This document shows positions 7,457-16,433 of a stretch of DNA of 64,000 nt, piece after piece. The notes under the pieces are model-generated. The model did not search any database. It saw only the letters and a list, made by a program, of their open reading frames with translations, and had not been told where the DNA came from. Numbering within the stretch: the first letter of the stretch is position 1; every line of letters begins with the position of its first letter. The DNA lies in assembly GCA_947377285.1 (NCBI GenBank), contig CANCFT010000009.1, positions 1-64,000 on the forward strand, in the 5' to 3' direction. The translations under genes were made by a program, and so were the position numbers. Origin of the DNA: Bacteriovoracaceae bacterium. GTDB lineage: Bacteria > Bdellovibrionota > Bacteriovoracia > Bacteriovoracales > Bacteriovoracaceae.

Positions 7457-9262
7457 CTAATTGGAATCAAATTCCAAGATTGCCTCAATAAAAATTTTTC
7501 CAAATTTCTTAAGCTTCTTAGGCCCAACGCCAAAAAGACTTTCAAGTTCACTCATATCTTTTGGTTTAGTTTGGGCCATCTCTAAAAGAGTTTTATCAGG
7601 AAAAATCTTATAGCTTTTAGTCCGTTTTAATTTTGCTAAATTAGTCCTGAAAATTTTAAGATTTTCAAAAAGAGTAAGTTCAGTTCCATCGGCAGTTTTA
7701 AATTCTTTGGATAACGTAGTGGGCGATTTCTTTTTCGTTTTACTTTTTTTAGCAACTTTCTTCTTAATTAACGGAGAAATTTTCTCACTGCTCTTTTTAT
7801 AATCGGCCCGAAGGAAAACTTCTTCTTTGCCTTCTAAGACTTTAATAGCTCTCAAGGTGAGTTTTAATTCTGACTTGCCATCCATTAGCATTTTTAAATG
7901 GCCTTGAGCGATCAGCTGTCGATAGACTGAAAACCAGAGTGAGGTTTCACCATCATGGAGATTAACCATGTATTGGACGTTATATTTTTGTTTCGTATCA
8001 TATACAGCACGAAGTGCAGTAATGGCCAAGTCAGTGGCATTGATTTGTTTAGCAGAGGGGGCTAGACAGCTATCACAGTTTTCACAAGGGCCTAAATAAG
8101 GATCATCAAAATAACCAAGTAGAACTTCACGCCTACATTTTGTGGTTTCACAAAAACCTAAGATCGCGTCAAGCTTTTCATCACTAACACGTCTTCTAGC
8201 GGCAGTTTTAATTCCTTTATTGGAAATACGTTTTAAGAGGACTAGATCAGCAAGTCCATAGAGCATCCAGGCGTGCGAAGGAAGCCCGTCTCGTCCAGCA
8301 CGACCAGTTTCTTGGTAATAAGACTCAAGGCATTTAGGAAGATCCATATGGGCCACAAAACGCACGTCAGGTTTATCGATCCCCATTCCAAAAGCAATGG
8401 TGGCCACGACAATAATAGATTTTTCATTAATAAATTTTTCTTGAACACTATTTCGGTATTCTTGAGTGAGTCCAGCGTGATAGGGCATGGCCTTAAGCCC
8501 AGCTGATTTAAGATAGTGAGAAACTTCTTCCGTACTTTTCCTTGATAGACAATAAACAATGCCAGCGTCGTGTGAATGTTCAGACTTAATAAAATCTAAA
8601 AGCTGATCTCTATTTTCAGTTTTAGTTGTCTTTTTTGAAACAGTATAGCGAATATTTGGACGATCAAAAGAGCTAATATATACAGGTGCATTTTCAAGTG
8701 AAAGACAATTGATAATTTCTTTTTTGGTAGCAGCTCCGGCCGTAGCAGTGAGTGCGATTCTAGGAATATTAGGGTAGCGTTTAGAGAGCATTGAAAGTTC
8801 CATATACTCAGGTCTAAAGTCATGGCCCCATTGAGACACACAATGAGCTTCGTCGATGGCAAATAATGAAATTTCAATTTTGTCTAAAATATTCTGGAGG
8901 AATGAAGTCATCATTCTCTCTGGTGAGACATAAAGAATTTTTAAAATTCCAAGAGCTAGGTCTTTTTCAATTGATTTTTGTTCTGATTTTGAAATCGAAG
9001 AATTAAGGAATGCGACTTTAACATTTTTTTTAAGCAAAGCATCCACTTGATCCTTCATCAGAGCAATCAGCGGAGAAATAACAATGGCGGTTCCACTTTT
9101 GGCCAGAGCTGGTATTTGATAACAGAGAGATTTGCCTCCACCAGTTGGCATTAAGATAAGGGCATTATTTCCCAGGATTATGGAATTAACAATTTTTTCC
9201 TGATTATTTCGGAATTGATCAAAATTAAATATAGTTTTTAAAATACTGAGTGAGTCGGTCAT
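7457..9262 (-). CDS. recQ: ATP-dependent DNA helicase RecQ
   Basis: A 601-residue superfamily 2, 3'-5' DNA helicase for repair and recombination. Walker A is MPTGGGKS (38-45), motif II is DEAH (137-140), followed by [13 protein letters not shown], the RecQ aromatic-rich loop. Motif VI is [10 protein letters not shown]. The zinc-binding cysteines are in the 370-400 region ([20 protein letters not shown]). A lysine-rich linker (AKKSKTKKK) precedes a C-terminal HRDC domain (about 530-598). Length is normal for the family. A small membrane-protein gene lies downstream on the same strand. Confidence 0.97.
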   Translation of the reverse strand: MTDSLSILKTIFNFDQFRNNQEKIVNSIILGNNALILMPTGGGKSLCYQIPALAKSGTAIVISPLIALMKDQVDALLKKNVKVAFLNSSISKSEQKSIEKDLALGILKILYVSPERMMTSFLQNILDKIEISLFAIDEAHCVSQWGHDFRPEYMELSMLSKRYPNIPRIALTATAGAATKKEIINCLSLENAPVYISSFDRPNIRYTVSKKTTKTENRDQLLDFIKSEHSHDAGIVYCLSRKSTEEVSHYLKSAGLKAMPYHAGLTQEYRNSVQEKFINEKSIIVVATIAFGMGIDKPDVRFVAHMDLPKCLESYYQETGRAGRDGLPSHAWMLYGLADLVLLKRISNKGIKTAARRRVSDEKLDAILGFCETTKCRREVLLGYFDDPYLGPCENCDSCLAPSAKQINATDLAITALRAVYDTKQKYNVQYMVNLHDGETSLWFSVYRQLIAQGHLKMLMDGKSELKLTLRAIKVLEGKEEVFLRADYKKSSEKISPLIKKKVAKKSKTKKKSPTTLSKEFKTADGTELTLFENLKIFRTNLAKLKRTKSYKIFPDKTLLEMAQTKPKDMSELESLFGVGPKKLKKFGKIFIEAILEFDSN

Positions 9263-9336
9263 ATTCTATTTTATGATTATTTTTATTGGAAATGATAGGG
9301 AAAAAGAACTATGAAAATTTAAATATGGTTTTTTAC

Positions 9337-9993
9337 TTATTCAAATTGGAGTTTAAGTAAATCGAGTTGTTCTTCAAGTGACATTGTGACATTGGAAGAT
9401 AGGCAATGAAGTCCTAATAGAGCATTTAAATTGGCATCTTTTTTAGAGGCAAGCCGAATTCTTTGCATAAAATGATAGTTTAGCACACTAAGGTTTTTAT
9501 AAAAATCAGTTAGTTCACTTAAGTCTACCTTTTCTGATTGCCCAGAGCTTTGTTTGAAGTATTGCTGAATGAGAAAAGCACTGAAGCTACGAAAGAAGGC
9601 TTCTTGATTACTAGCAAAAGGAAGGTGAAATTTCCCAAGTCCTCTTAAATTTTTTAATATCGGACAATTACTTTTTGACATGAGAAGCCCAATGATTGCA
9701 AGTAAGCCTGACTGCACATCGACATTTTTTTCATAATTTCTTTCAGGTGTTTCTACTCGAACAGAAACTTTTTCGTAGGAGAAATTATTTCGAAAACTGG
9801 TGACAACTGTTTCTACTTCAATAGCAGCAGGGCAGAGGTTTGATTCACTGGATTTGAGTGGACAATTTGGACACTTATTAGTTTCAAGGAGCATCCAATC
9901 TGGAACAGTTTCAGGGATTGGTGTTTGAGAACTAAAATCAATAGTAAATGATTTCGTTTCTCCAGACTCGAATGTGAACTTATAGTTAATCAT
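9337..9993 (-). CDS. Conserved hypothetical protein with CPNCP motif
   Basis: A 218-residue soluble protein with no signal peptide. It opens with beta strands (YKFTFESGETKSFTIDF), then a cysteine motif CPNCPL followed by LCPAAIEV (residues 41-58), which could bind a metal. A helical C-terminal half follows (LSELTDFYKNLSVLNYHF, ending in SLEEQLDLLKLQF). Another cysteine pair element, CPILKNL, is central. I recognise the CPxCP....CP layout from uncharacterised proteobacterial proteins but can give no function. It may share the recQ promoter region but is upstream of it. Confidence 0.7.
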   Translation of the reverse strand: MINYKFTFESGETKSFTIDFSSQTPIPETVPDWMLLETNKCPNCPLKSSESNLCPAAIEVETVVTSFRNNFSYEKVSVRVETPERNYEKNVDVQSGLLAIIGLLMSKSNCPILKNLRGLGKFHLPFASNQEAFFRSFSAFLIQQYFKQSSGQSEKVDLSELTDFYKNLSVLNYHFMQRIRLASKKDANLNALLGLHCLSSNVTMSLEEQLDLLKLQFE

Positions 9994-10294
9994 TAAAATA
10001 TTGTCTCAAAGTTATGAATAATTCTCAAGTAATATTTTTTTTAAAAACTTCTTCACACTGATAATTACTCAAGAAAAAATATAAAACTCGGTGATATTAT
10101 GTCCCAAATTAAACGAATTATTTTAGTTTTTTTTAATTATCTTAAATTTTACAATTAAATTGCAAAAGTCCATATGCTCCTAGCTTCCGTTTTGCGAGGA
10201 TTCCACTATCATTTATAGAATCGAAAAAATTGAGTTAAACAAATTTTAATAATGCCATCAGGCTTTGTCATAATATTTTATAGAGGAAATTTTA
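9994..10294 (+). other. Intergenic region between divergent genes
   Basis: About 300 AT-rich bases between divergent genes. It must hold promoters for both sides. I see no long open frame and no strong dyad; a GAGG ribosome site sits just before the downstream ATG at 10295. No feature beyond this can be supported. Confidence 0.4.
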
Positions 10295-11224
10295 ATGAAG
10301 ATTTTTAATTTACTAGTAATCCTATTGTCAGTTTCACTTCCTTTCGAAGTAAATGCCCACGAATTAAGTGTACTCACTTGGAATACATTTCTCGTTCCAC
10401 ATCCATTTAATAATACAAAACAAGAAGAGCGAGCAGACTTATTTTCAAAAAAGTTGCAAACTTTAAATCGGGATATTGTATTTTTTCAAGAAGCATTCAT
10501 TGATAGTAAGCGAGAACTTGTCATGAAAGAACTCGCCCCCCTATATCCTTATTCAGCCGTTCCTAAAAAAGGTGATGGCCTATTTAAATTCTTGGGCTCT
10601 GGTCTTTTTATCTTAAGTAAATATCCCATGAAGATTTTGGATCAAGTTGTTTTTGAGGATTGCTCTGGTACAGATTGTTTTGCATCAAAAAGTGCAATTA
10701 TTGTTGAATTAACTTTGCCTAACGGCGGACAAATTCAGATGATCGATACTCATCTTCAAGGCTGGGATAATTTTGATATTAGAAAAAAGCAACTCCTTCA
10801 AATAAAAGCAATGATGAAATTGAATGCTAAGTTCGGAATAGCTCAAGTTTTAGTAGGAGATTTAAATATTGATGGGAATATTAAATCAGAATATAGTAGT
10901 GCTTTAGGATTGATGAATATGACTTCGACTCCTTTAGAAGGACGTCTCGGTGCTTCAAATGGTTTTTCAACTGAAGGATGCTTTAATACTCCTGGAGGAA
11001 TAAATAACGGTGAATGGATAGACCATATGTGGTTAAACACAAATGGAACTGAAGCTGTCATTCATTCAAAAAAAGTTATTCCAATCATCGGTCATCTTGG
11101 AGCATCGGACTGTCCACTATCTGACCATTACGCTGTAGAAGCTTTTATTGAAGTGAAAAAAATCTTTAACAAACAACTTTCAAAAAGCCAAATTCCTAAA
11201 GTTCATAAATCAACAAGAAGTTAA
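10295..11224 (+). CDS. Exported sphingomyelinase-like phosphodiesterase
   Basis: A 309-residue endonuclease/exonuclease/phosphatase-fold protein with a signal peptide ending near VNA (residue 21). The motifs of Mg-dependent neutral sphingomyelinases are in order: TWNTFLVP, FFQEAF, GSGLFILSKYP, KSAIIVELTLPNG, DTHLQ, VGDLNID and the terminal SDHYAVEAF catalytic Asp-His. Secreted relatives hydrolyse phospholipids or sphingolipids; others are DNases, so the substrate is uncertain. AGAGGAAA lies upstream of the ATG. In a predatory bacterium it would fit prey membrane attack, which is inference. Confidence 0.85.
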   Translation: MKIFNLLVILLSVSLPFEVNAHELSVLTWNTFLVPHPFNNTKQEERADLFSKKLQTLNRDIVFFQEAFIDSKRELVMKELAPLYPYSAVPKKGDGLFKFLGSGLFILSKYPMKILDQVVFEDCSGTDCFASKSAIIVELTLPNGGQIQMIDTHLQGWDNFDIRKKQLLQIKAMMKLNAKFGIAQVLVGDLNIDGNIKSEYSSALGLMNMTSTPLEGRLGASNGFSTEGCFNTPGGINNGEWIDHMWLNTNGTEAVIHSKKVIPIIGHLGASDCPLSDHYAVEAFIEVKKIFNKQLSKSQIPKVHKSTRS

Positions 11225-11246
11225 ACGGTATTAAGTTCAACTTCCT

Positions 11247-11852
11247 TCACTGCAAATGTTGAGTTGAAGTGGAGTCTGATTCAGATTTGAGAAAGCTTGG
11301 TTCGACAAATTTTAAAACCCAATCTGAATAAGAGTCCAAGAATTTAGTAAGAAAATCTTTGGTTGATGTATTAGAGAGTTCATTTTTTAAATCAAAAAGT
11401 TTTGCAGCTTCACCAATATAAGCTTCTGGTTGCTGCAAAACGGGCATATTTAGAAAAACAAGAGTTTGTCGCAAATGATGATTGGCTCCAAATCCACCAA
11501 TAGCACCGATAGAAACACTTATAACTCCAGCGGGAATTCCATCCCATGCGCTTTTACCATATGGACGAGAGGCAATATCAATTGCATTTTTTAAAACACC
11601 GGGAATTGAGCGATTATATTCAGGAGTTATAAATAATATTCCATCATGAGTTTTAATTTTCTCACGAAATTTTATCCAGTCCTTTGGTGGGTTTTCATCA
11701 AAATCTTGGTTATAAAATGACAATTCTCCAATTTCAAGAATTTCAAGTTCACAAGATTTTGGAGCGAGTTTTATAAGTGCGTTTGCAATTTTACGATTGA
11801 AAGACTCTTTTCTTAAGCTACCAATGATTAATGCAATTTTAATTGAGTTCAT
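11247..11852 (-). CDS. NADPH-dependent FMN reductase
   Basis: A 201-residue flavodoxin-fold reductase of the ChrR/azoreductase-like family. The FMN phosphate loop is GSLRKESFNRK near residue 12, the central FITPEYNRSIPGVLKNAID is diagnostic, and GAIGGFGANHHLRQ follows. It would reduce quinones, metals or azo compounds using NAD(P)H and bound FMN in the cytoplasm. Transcribed alone; its promoter lies in the 11853-12007 stretch. Confidence 0.93.
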   Translation of the reverse strand: MNSIKIALIIGSLRKESFNRKIANALIKLAPKSCELEILEIGELSFYNQDFDENPPKDWIKFREKIKTHDGILFITPEYNRSIPGVLKNAIDIASRPYGKSAWDGIPAGVISVSIGAIGGFGANHHLRQTLVFLNMPVLQQPEAYIGEAAKLFDLKNELSNTSTKDFLTKFLDSYSDWVLKFVEPSFLKSESDSTSTQHLQ

Positions 11853-12007
11853 AAAAATATTCCTTGTTTTATGTTTACTACTTTGGCTAATTAATTCATT
11901 GGTAGCGTGTTTTGTATGCTCAATTTTTCTTAATTTACTTGATATGAAAATTTTGAATAAGTTATTTCTTTTAATTAAACATAATTAGAAACAAAGTTTT
12001 CATATAA

Positions 12008-12313
12008 ACTCCGCAGTTTTCTTGGTGGAGATTTTATATTGCTTATGACATCGGAGAATATCCACTAAGAATTAAAAATAATGTAAGCATAACAATTAAT
12101 TCTACAAGTGAATTTATTTTTAAAACTTTCGAGCTAATTATTTCTGATGGTATTAATAATGATGGGTTATATACTTATAAATGGCTTGGTTTAGGTGAGA
12201 TTAAAGATTTTAGTAGTAATCATTATCCATTATATATAAACATTGGTAATTCAATATATATTAAAATTCAAATGGGTAATCAGTGGAAATTTTTATACAA
12301 TAATGGATTTTAA
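12008..12313 (+). pseudogene. Orphan 3' gene fragment
   Basis: A frame stays open for 101 codons after a TAA at 12005, ending with TAA at 12311-12313. It encodes beta-rich sequence (for example RIKNNVSITINSTSEFIF and YPLYINIGNSIYIKIQMG) typical of a secreted protein. There is no start codon with a ribosome site. It is probably the C-terminal remnant of an exported protein gene. The family is not recognised. Confidence 0.45.
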
Positions 12314-12360
12314 TTTGTATACAAAATTGTAGTAATTAGTAAATATAACTGGAGGAGAAA

Positions 12361-12582
12361 TTGAATAAAGATATTTACAAAGACGAATTTGGGCATTATC
12401 ACGAAGTAGACGAAGAAATTGAAAATCCACTTGATGGCTTTGAGGATGATGAGCAAGATCAATCTGAAGGAAGTGATGATTTAGATGACCCGTTTGATTC
12501 TATTGAAAACGATAATGATTATGATGAAGACGAGGAATACGCCAATGAGCGCAGACCAGAGTACGATTCAGAAGAAGATTAA
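12361..12582 (+). CDS. Small highly acidic protein
   Basis: A 73-residue protein, roughly half Asp and Glu, with no hydrophobic segment. The start is a TTG at 12361 preceded by a very strong GGAGGAG five bases away. After MNKDIYKDEFGHYHEVDEE the sequence is low-complexity acidic. Such proteins can act as DNA mimics, calcium buffers or adaptors; nothing here decides between these. It lies about 60 bases ahead of an exported-protein gene. Confidence 0.6.
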   Translation: MNKDIYKDEFGHYHEVDEEIENPLDGFEDDEQDQSEGSDDLDDPFDSIENDNDYDEDEEYANERRPEYDSEED

Positions 12583-12641
12583 AACCAAAAGATACGTTAA
12601 AGAAAAGTTAATTGATTTAACTTTAACAACGAGGAACGTTT

Positions 12642-13070
12642 ATGAGATCTGCAAGTAATATTATTTTTCTATTTATAAGCTTAATCATTAGTAATGCTCA
12701 AGCAACTGTTAAAGTTTCATGCCACACAAGTGATTTACATATACGAAACTATGCTAAACAAGCTGTGCTTTTCAACTTAGACTCAAACGAAACACCTAAA
12801 CAAATTCAAATTTTACGGTCATCTAATGGGCATTTTGAAAATTCAAAGTCAGAAGGGGTTTTTGTACCAAGCACACAATTCCCAACTTTAAATCTAATGA
12901 GATTTAATGTAACAGGAATTCAAACTGGCGAAATGATGAAAAGTCTCTATTTTTTGAATCTTCCGAAGGGCGCTTTTGAGAAAAAAGCATTTAGATCTAT
13001 TCTTGAAATTTGGTTGGATAATGGGCAAGCAGGTTGGATCTCTTTAAGCTTAGATTGCAATTCGCTCTAA
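12642..13070 (+). CDS. Exported protein, unknown function
   Basis: A 142-residue protein with a signal peptide (IIFLFISLIISNAQA, cleavage near residue 22). The mature domain is beta-rich and has two cysteines (SCHTSD near the start and LDCNSL at the very end) that could form a disulfide closing the domain. GAGGA precedes the ATG. No family recognised. The following gene converges on it with a three-base gap. Confidence 0.6.
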   Translation: MRSASNIIFLFISLIISNAQATVKVSCHTSDLHIRNYAKQAVLFNLDSNETPKQIQILRSSNGHFENSKSEGVFVPSTQFPTLNLMRFNVTGIQTGEMMKSLYFLNLPKGAFEKKAFRSILEIWLDNGQAGWISLSLDCNSL

Positions 13071-13073
13071 AAC

Positions 13074-13481
13074 CTAAAGCCAGTTAAAAATAAAAGTTAG
13101 CGGGTTTTTATGGAGAATAACATTTCCCCCCAGAGTTGAGTGTAATTTTTCAGCGAAAGTTACTGCTTGATCATAAGAGTCAAAGAATTCGCCTACCTTT
13201 AACTTTTTTTTATTCTTTAAAGATATTTTGACTAAGTATTTCGCCATTACATTTTTTCCGACTTTTCTTATGTAAATAGATTTAACACTCGCGTAAGAAT
13301 ATTTATGTGTTTCATTTTTAAATCTTGTTTTTATATGAGCGATTATAGTTTTATTTTTTTCATCAATTTCAACGGTTGATTCATCTTTTATTAATATAAC
13401 GAATATAATTAGTAATAATATAAATGCGATCAATATTTTTCCCATAAATTCATTTCTTAAATGTGCTTCAGACATATTCAC
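13074..13481 (-). CDS. Single-pass membrane protein with PH-like domain
   Basis: A 135-residue protein with one N-terminal membrane helix (ILIAFILLLIIFVILI, about 16-31), then a beta-rich domain (TVEIDEKNKTIIAHIKTRF, YSYASVKSIYIRK, KYLVKISLKNKKKLKVGEF) and a closing helix, a layout resembling bacterial PH-like domains. GGGAG lies upstream: either the GTG at 13481 or the ATG at 13475 could be the start. Function unknown; probably faces the cytoplasm or periplasm at the inner membrane. Confidence 0.6.
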   Translation of the reverse strand: MNMSEAHLRNEFMGKILIAFILLLIIFVILIKDESTVEIDEKNKTIIAHIKTRFKNETHKYSYASVKSIYIRKVGKNVMAKYLVKISLKNKKKLKVGEFFDSYDQAVTFAEKLHSTLGGNVILHKNPLTFIFNWL

Positions 13482-13635
13482 TCAAACTCCCTTTTTTATT
13501 AAATCTTAAGATAAAAACTGCAGAATCTATATCACTAAATTCAGTACGGAAATCTTAAGTCTTAACTCGTCTTTAAAAAACCATTGTAGTTCAAGGAGCT
13601 TAAGCTGTTTCAAAAGATAGTACTTAGTAAAATCT

Positions 13636-14036
13636 ATGAACTTATTAAAAACCTCAATTTTTATTTTAAGTGTAAATGCCTCACTCTGTTCTGTAAAAGA
13701 TTCTATTGCTGATATCTCAATAAAATCTGGTGCTGTTAAAAAAAAGCTCTTTAAAAATGGTACAAATTTTATTTTTAAAATCGATAATCATCCTACCGAA
13801 AATACGTGATGGAGAAGATGCTTCTCAACGACAAGAGCAAGTTGGTGCTATGAGTAATTTATTTATTAATAATGATAAATTAGTTTCTAGCGAAAGATAT
13901 TCATTTTTATCTATAGGCACTATTAATACGCCTATTGAATCGATTATTTATAAAACAGAATAAAGAAATTTATATTCTTAAAAATGATTCATTTAGTAAT
14001 CAGGTTTTTGTTGGTATTCATGAGCTTAGTAAATAA
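13636..14036 (+). pseudogene. Exported-protein gene broken by two frameshifts
   Basis: Three successive frames read as one protein. Frame one (13636-13809) starts MNLLKTSIFILSV and looks like a signal or lipoprotein N-terminus. Frame two picks up near 13807 with DGEDASQRQEQVGAMSNLF and stops at 13961-13963. Frame three continues EIYILKNDSFSNQVFVGI to TAA at 14034-14036. Coding character passes from frame to frame with no other candidate gene in the stretch. It is a decayed gene of about 130 residues, or contains sequencing indels. Confidence 0.55.
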
Positions 14037-14045
14037 GTAGGATTT

Positions 14046-15983
14046 TTAATTTTCACCATCTAAAATTTCTTCTTTTTTAAATGGATTTGAAATGGGATAA
14101 ACCATTTCGGGAGTTATTCCATCTTTAATCTGCTTTTCGTATTCTAAAGCTTTTTCAGGTTCAATTAGCTTTCTATTGGTGAATACGATACCACCTTGAA
14201 AGCCACGCGCTTTAACTAATAAATAATTAAAATAAATTAATGCTTTTTCTGCAATTCCAAAATTTTCTCGACTACCTTGATAAACATTATTGAAATATTT
14301 ATTTTTAATGGGTTCCATAACGACACTTTCCACGTCACCTTTTTCAATTGCGTACATATCCCTTACCCAGTTTCCATTTATCACATTAATGATTGGGTAT
14401 GCAGATGGCCCTCCGTACAAAATTCGTTGCCCTGGTCCATTGGCATTGGCATACCACTTAAGATGACCTCTTATAAATCCTAATAGAAATGCATATTCTT
14501 CTGGATTTACATCTCGTTCTCTTAGAATAACCATAAATTCTCTTTTTTCAACTTCAGTAAAATGATAAAGATCTTTAATAAATTGTGGGTCACTTAAATG
14601 GAATATTGCATCTTTAATATCATTAAAAATAATAGTTCCACCATTATATGCAATAGAACCATGAAGGTAGTTAACTATGTGGGGCATACGTCTTTTTGGG
14701 CCAAGTTCAATTTCTGTATCAACAGCTGATTTTTTAGCCATTGCACCTAAAAATGTCCCCATTTTGTTAACAATAGCTTCATCATCTTCTGGCTCTTTCA
14801 TCCAAGCTGTATTTTTTCGAGGAGAAGAAAAAATAATATTCTTCCCATAAACTTTTTCAGTAGTTCCAGGAATTAATCCTGTTATCCAAGGGTGATCTAG
14901 TGAAATTAGTTTGTTTTTCATTGGTTTAAGTTTAATAAGTTTAATGACATGATAAGCACCGCCCAAATTATGAATGGTTGAATGCATCCAATTCCAAGCG
15001 ACTTTTGCCGGGTAACTTAAATTTTCCCATGTGGTTGGGTCTCTTAATTGTTTTTGATCAGAAGAGATTAACTGTAAATCTACAAATTTTTCATAATCAT
15101 TATTTTTCAAATTTTCTAAATAATTTTTAAAGTTTCTTCTATAGCTTGGATTAAAAACTATATAATCATCAGGGTTAAAAACCATATCAACCCAATTTTT
15201 AATTGCAATTGGAAAACCAGAATAGACGATATCTCTAATTGAATAAAACTTTTCTACAAAACTTGGAATACTTTCATCATCAAATTTATATAAAGTTGAG
15301 CTGATTTTTTTTCCATTAAAATCAGAAAAGCCTTCTGCCAAAATATCTTCAAAAGGTGGATGAATGCCATTGCTTTTTCGACCAACAATTTTTATTCCAG
15401 CACCATTTAAAAGTGTATATTCAATATAATTTAAACAAGTTAATGAATGTTTTCCCTCTTGATCTTCAATAAAATGAACTAAAGAATTTATTGTTTCTGG
15501 TGGAAGATCAGAAATTTTTAAGAGCATTTGAGCTTTATGAGTTTCGCGGCTTATAGCACGAGGTTGTATTGGCGTGGTTAACACATGGCCATGAACTTCA
15601 ATTCCTTTAACAATTAAATAGGCATGCCCATTATAATCAAAAGCAATTAAAATATCTTTCTCGAAATTATAATCTTCAGGGTAACGGCTAACTTTTTTCT
15701 CTAAAGGCTGCAAACGTAAATGAGTTGCATTTACAAAATTAACTTTTTTACCTCGTGCCATTTCAAAGCTAGCTGTTTTGTCAGGACTTATTTGGGTGTT
15801 TCTATTGACAAATTTACTAATCAACTCAGTGCAAGTTTCAGCTATTGAACTTGGAATGCGATCCTTTGATATTTGTTGAACTTCTAAATTTTCAATTAGT
15901 GCATTGGTTGGTAATGACGAACAGGATGATAAAAAGAGTAGTACAAAAATAATTATAATGGTTAAATTAAATCTAATACTCAT
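14046..15983 (-). CDS. Large lipoprotein, unknown function
   Basis: A 645-residue protein with a lipoprotein signal (FVLLFLSSCSSL, lipid-modified cysteine near residue 21). The body is soluble and well conserved-looking, with GHAYLIVKGIEVHGHVLTT (about 118-136), a cysteine pair in CTEL and LTCLNYIEYTL, and a C-terminal stretch GPGQRILYGGPSAYPIINV. Composition suggests an enzyme-like or binding globular domain rather than a barrel. I do not recognise the family. It stands alone. Confidence 0.65.
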   Translation of the reverse strand: MSIRFNLTIIIIFVLLFLSSCSSLPTNALIENLEVQQISKDRIPSSIAETCTELISKFVNRNTQISPDKTASFEMARGKKVNFVNATHLRLQPLEKKVSRYPEDYNFEKDILIAFDYNGHAYLIVKGIEVHGHVLTTPIQPRAISRETHKAQMLLKISDLPPETINSLVHFIEDQEGKHSLTCLNYIEYTLLNGAGIKIVGRKSNGIHPPFEDILAEGFSDFNGKKISSTLYKFDDESIPSFVEKFYSIRDIVYSGFPIAIKNWVDMVFNPDDYIVFNPSYRRNFKNYLENLKNNDYEKFVDLQLISSDQKQLRDPTTWENLSYPAKVAWNWMHSTIHNLGGAYHVIKLIKLKPMKNKLISLDHPWITGLIPGTTEKVYGKNIIFSSPRKNTAWMKEPEDDEAIVNKMGTFLGAMAKKSAVDTEIELGPKRRMPHIVNYLHGSIAYNGGTIIFNDIKDAIFHLSDPQFIKDLYHFTEVEKREFMVILRERDVNPEEYAFLLGFIRGHLKWYANANGPGQRILYGGPSAYPIINVINGNWVRDMYAIEKGDVESVVMEPIKNKYFNNVYQGSRENFGIAEKALIYFNYLLVKARGFQGGIVFTNRKLIEPEKALEYEKQIKDGITPEMVYPISNPFKKEEILDGEN

Positions 15984-16124
15984 TTGTTTTACTCGGATAA
16001 TGCAAAAATAAAGACAGTTTATTTAAATCTTTATTCTCTTCGAAAAGTCGCAAATTAACTTTAATAAATTAATAGTCTTTATTCCCTTGGATAAGGAGGT
16101 GGAAATACCCTGGTTTAAGTACTC

Positions 16125-16274
16125 TTAATGCCGTTTAAAAAACTGTATTTCCCGTTCATGTTTTCGAGCATCTATGAAGGTGTCGAAGGTTCCTAGGTTT
16201 CTACGCTTGCCAGTTTTAGGGTTGAAGCTGCGTGAGTAAATTCGGTATTGACCTGATTTTAATTTTCTGATCAT
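16125..16274 (-). CDS. Small basic protein, Arm/AP2-like fold
   Basis: A 49-residue basic protein: MIRKLKSGQYRIYS, then NPKTGKRRNLGTF, then a helix ARKHEREIQFFKRH. The strand-turn-strand-strand-helix layout with KTGKRRNLGTF resembles the Arm/AP2-like DNA-binding N-terminal domains of tyrosine integrases. Free-standing proteins of this kind are widespread in related bacteria, as far as I recall. No clear Shine-Dalgarno site is visible; support comes from coherent coding sequence. DNA binding is inference. Confidence 0.6.
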   Translation of the reverse strand: MIRKLKSGQYRIYSRSFNPKTGKRRNLGTFDTFIDARKHEREIQFFKRH

Positions 16275-16433
16275 TTATTAAATACAACTTTATGTTCATG
16301 AGCTAATGGTTTCAAAAATGTTCTCCCTGAAAATTATTTCAAACTTCAAGGAAATAATTTCCTATAATTAAAAATTAGAATAATATAAAAAAATAGAATT
16401 ATTCATAATTTATAAATATAAAATATGAGCTTA

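Noticed and set aside
12545-12658. 37-codon ORF with a GAGGA site, overlapping the acidic-protein gene and the next start
   Set aside because: Overlaps two better-supported genes almost fully and has no recognisable protein features.
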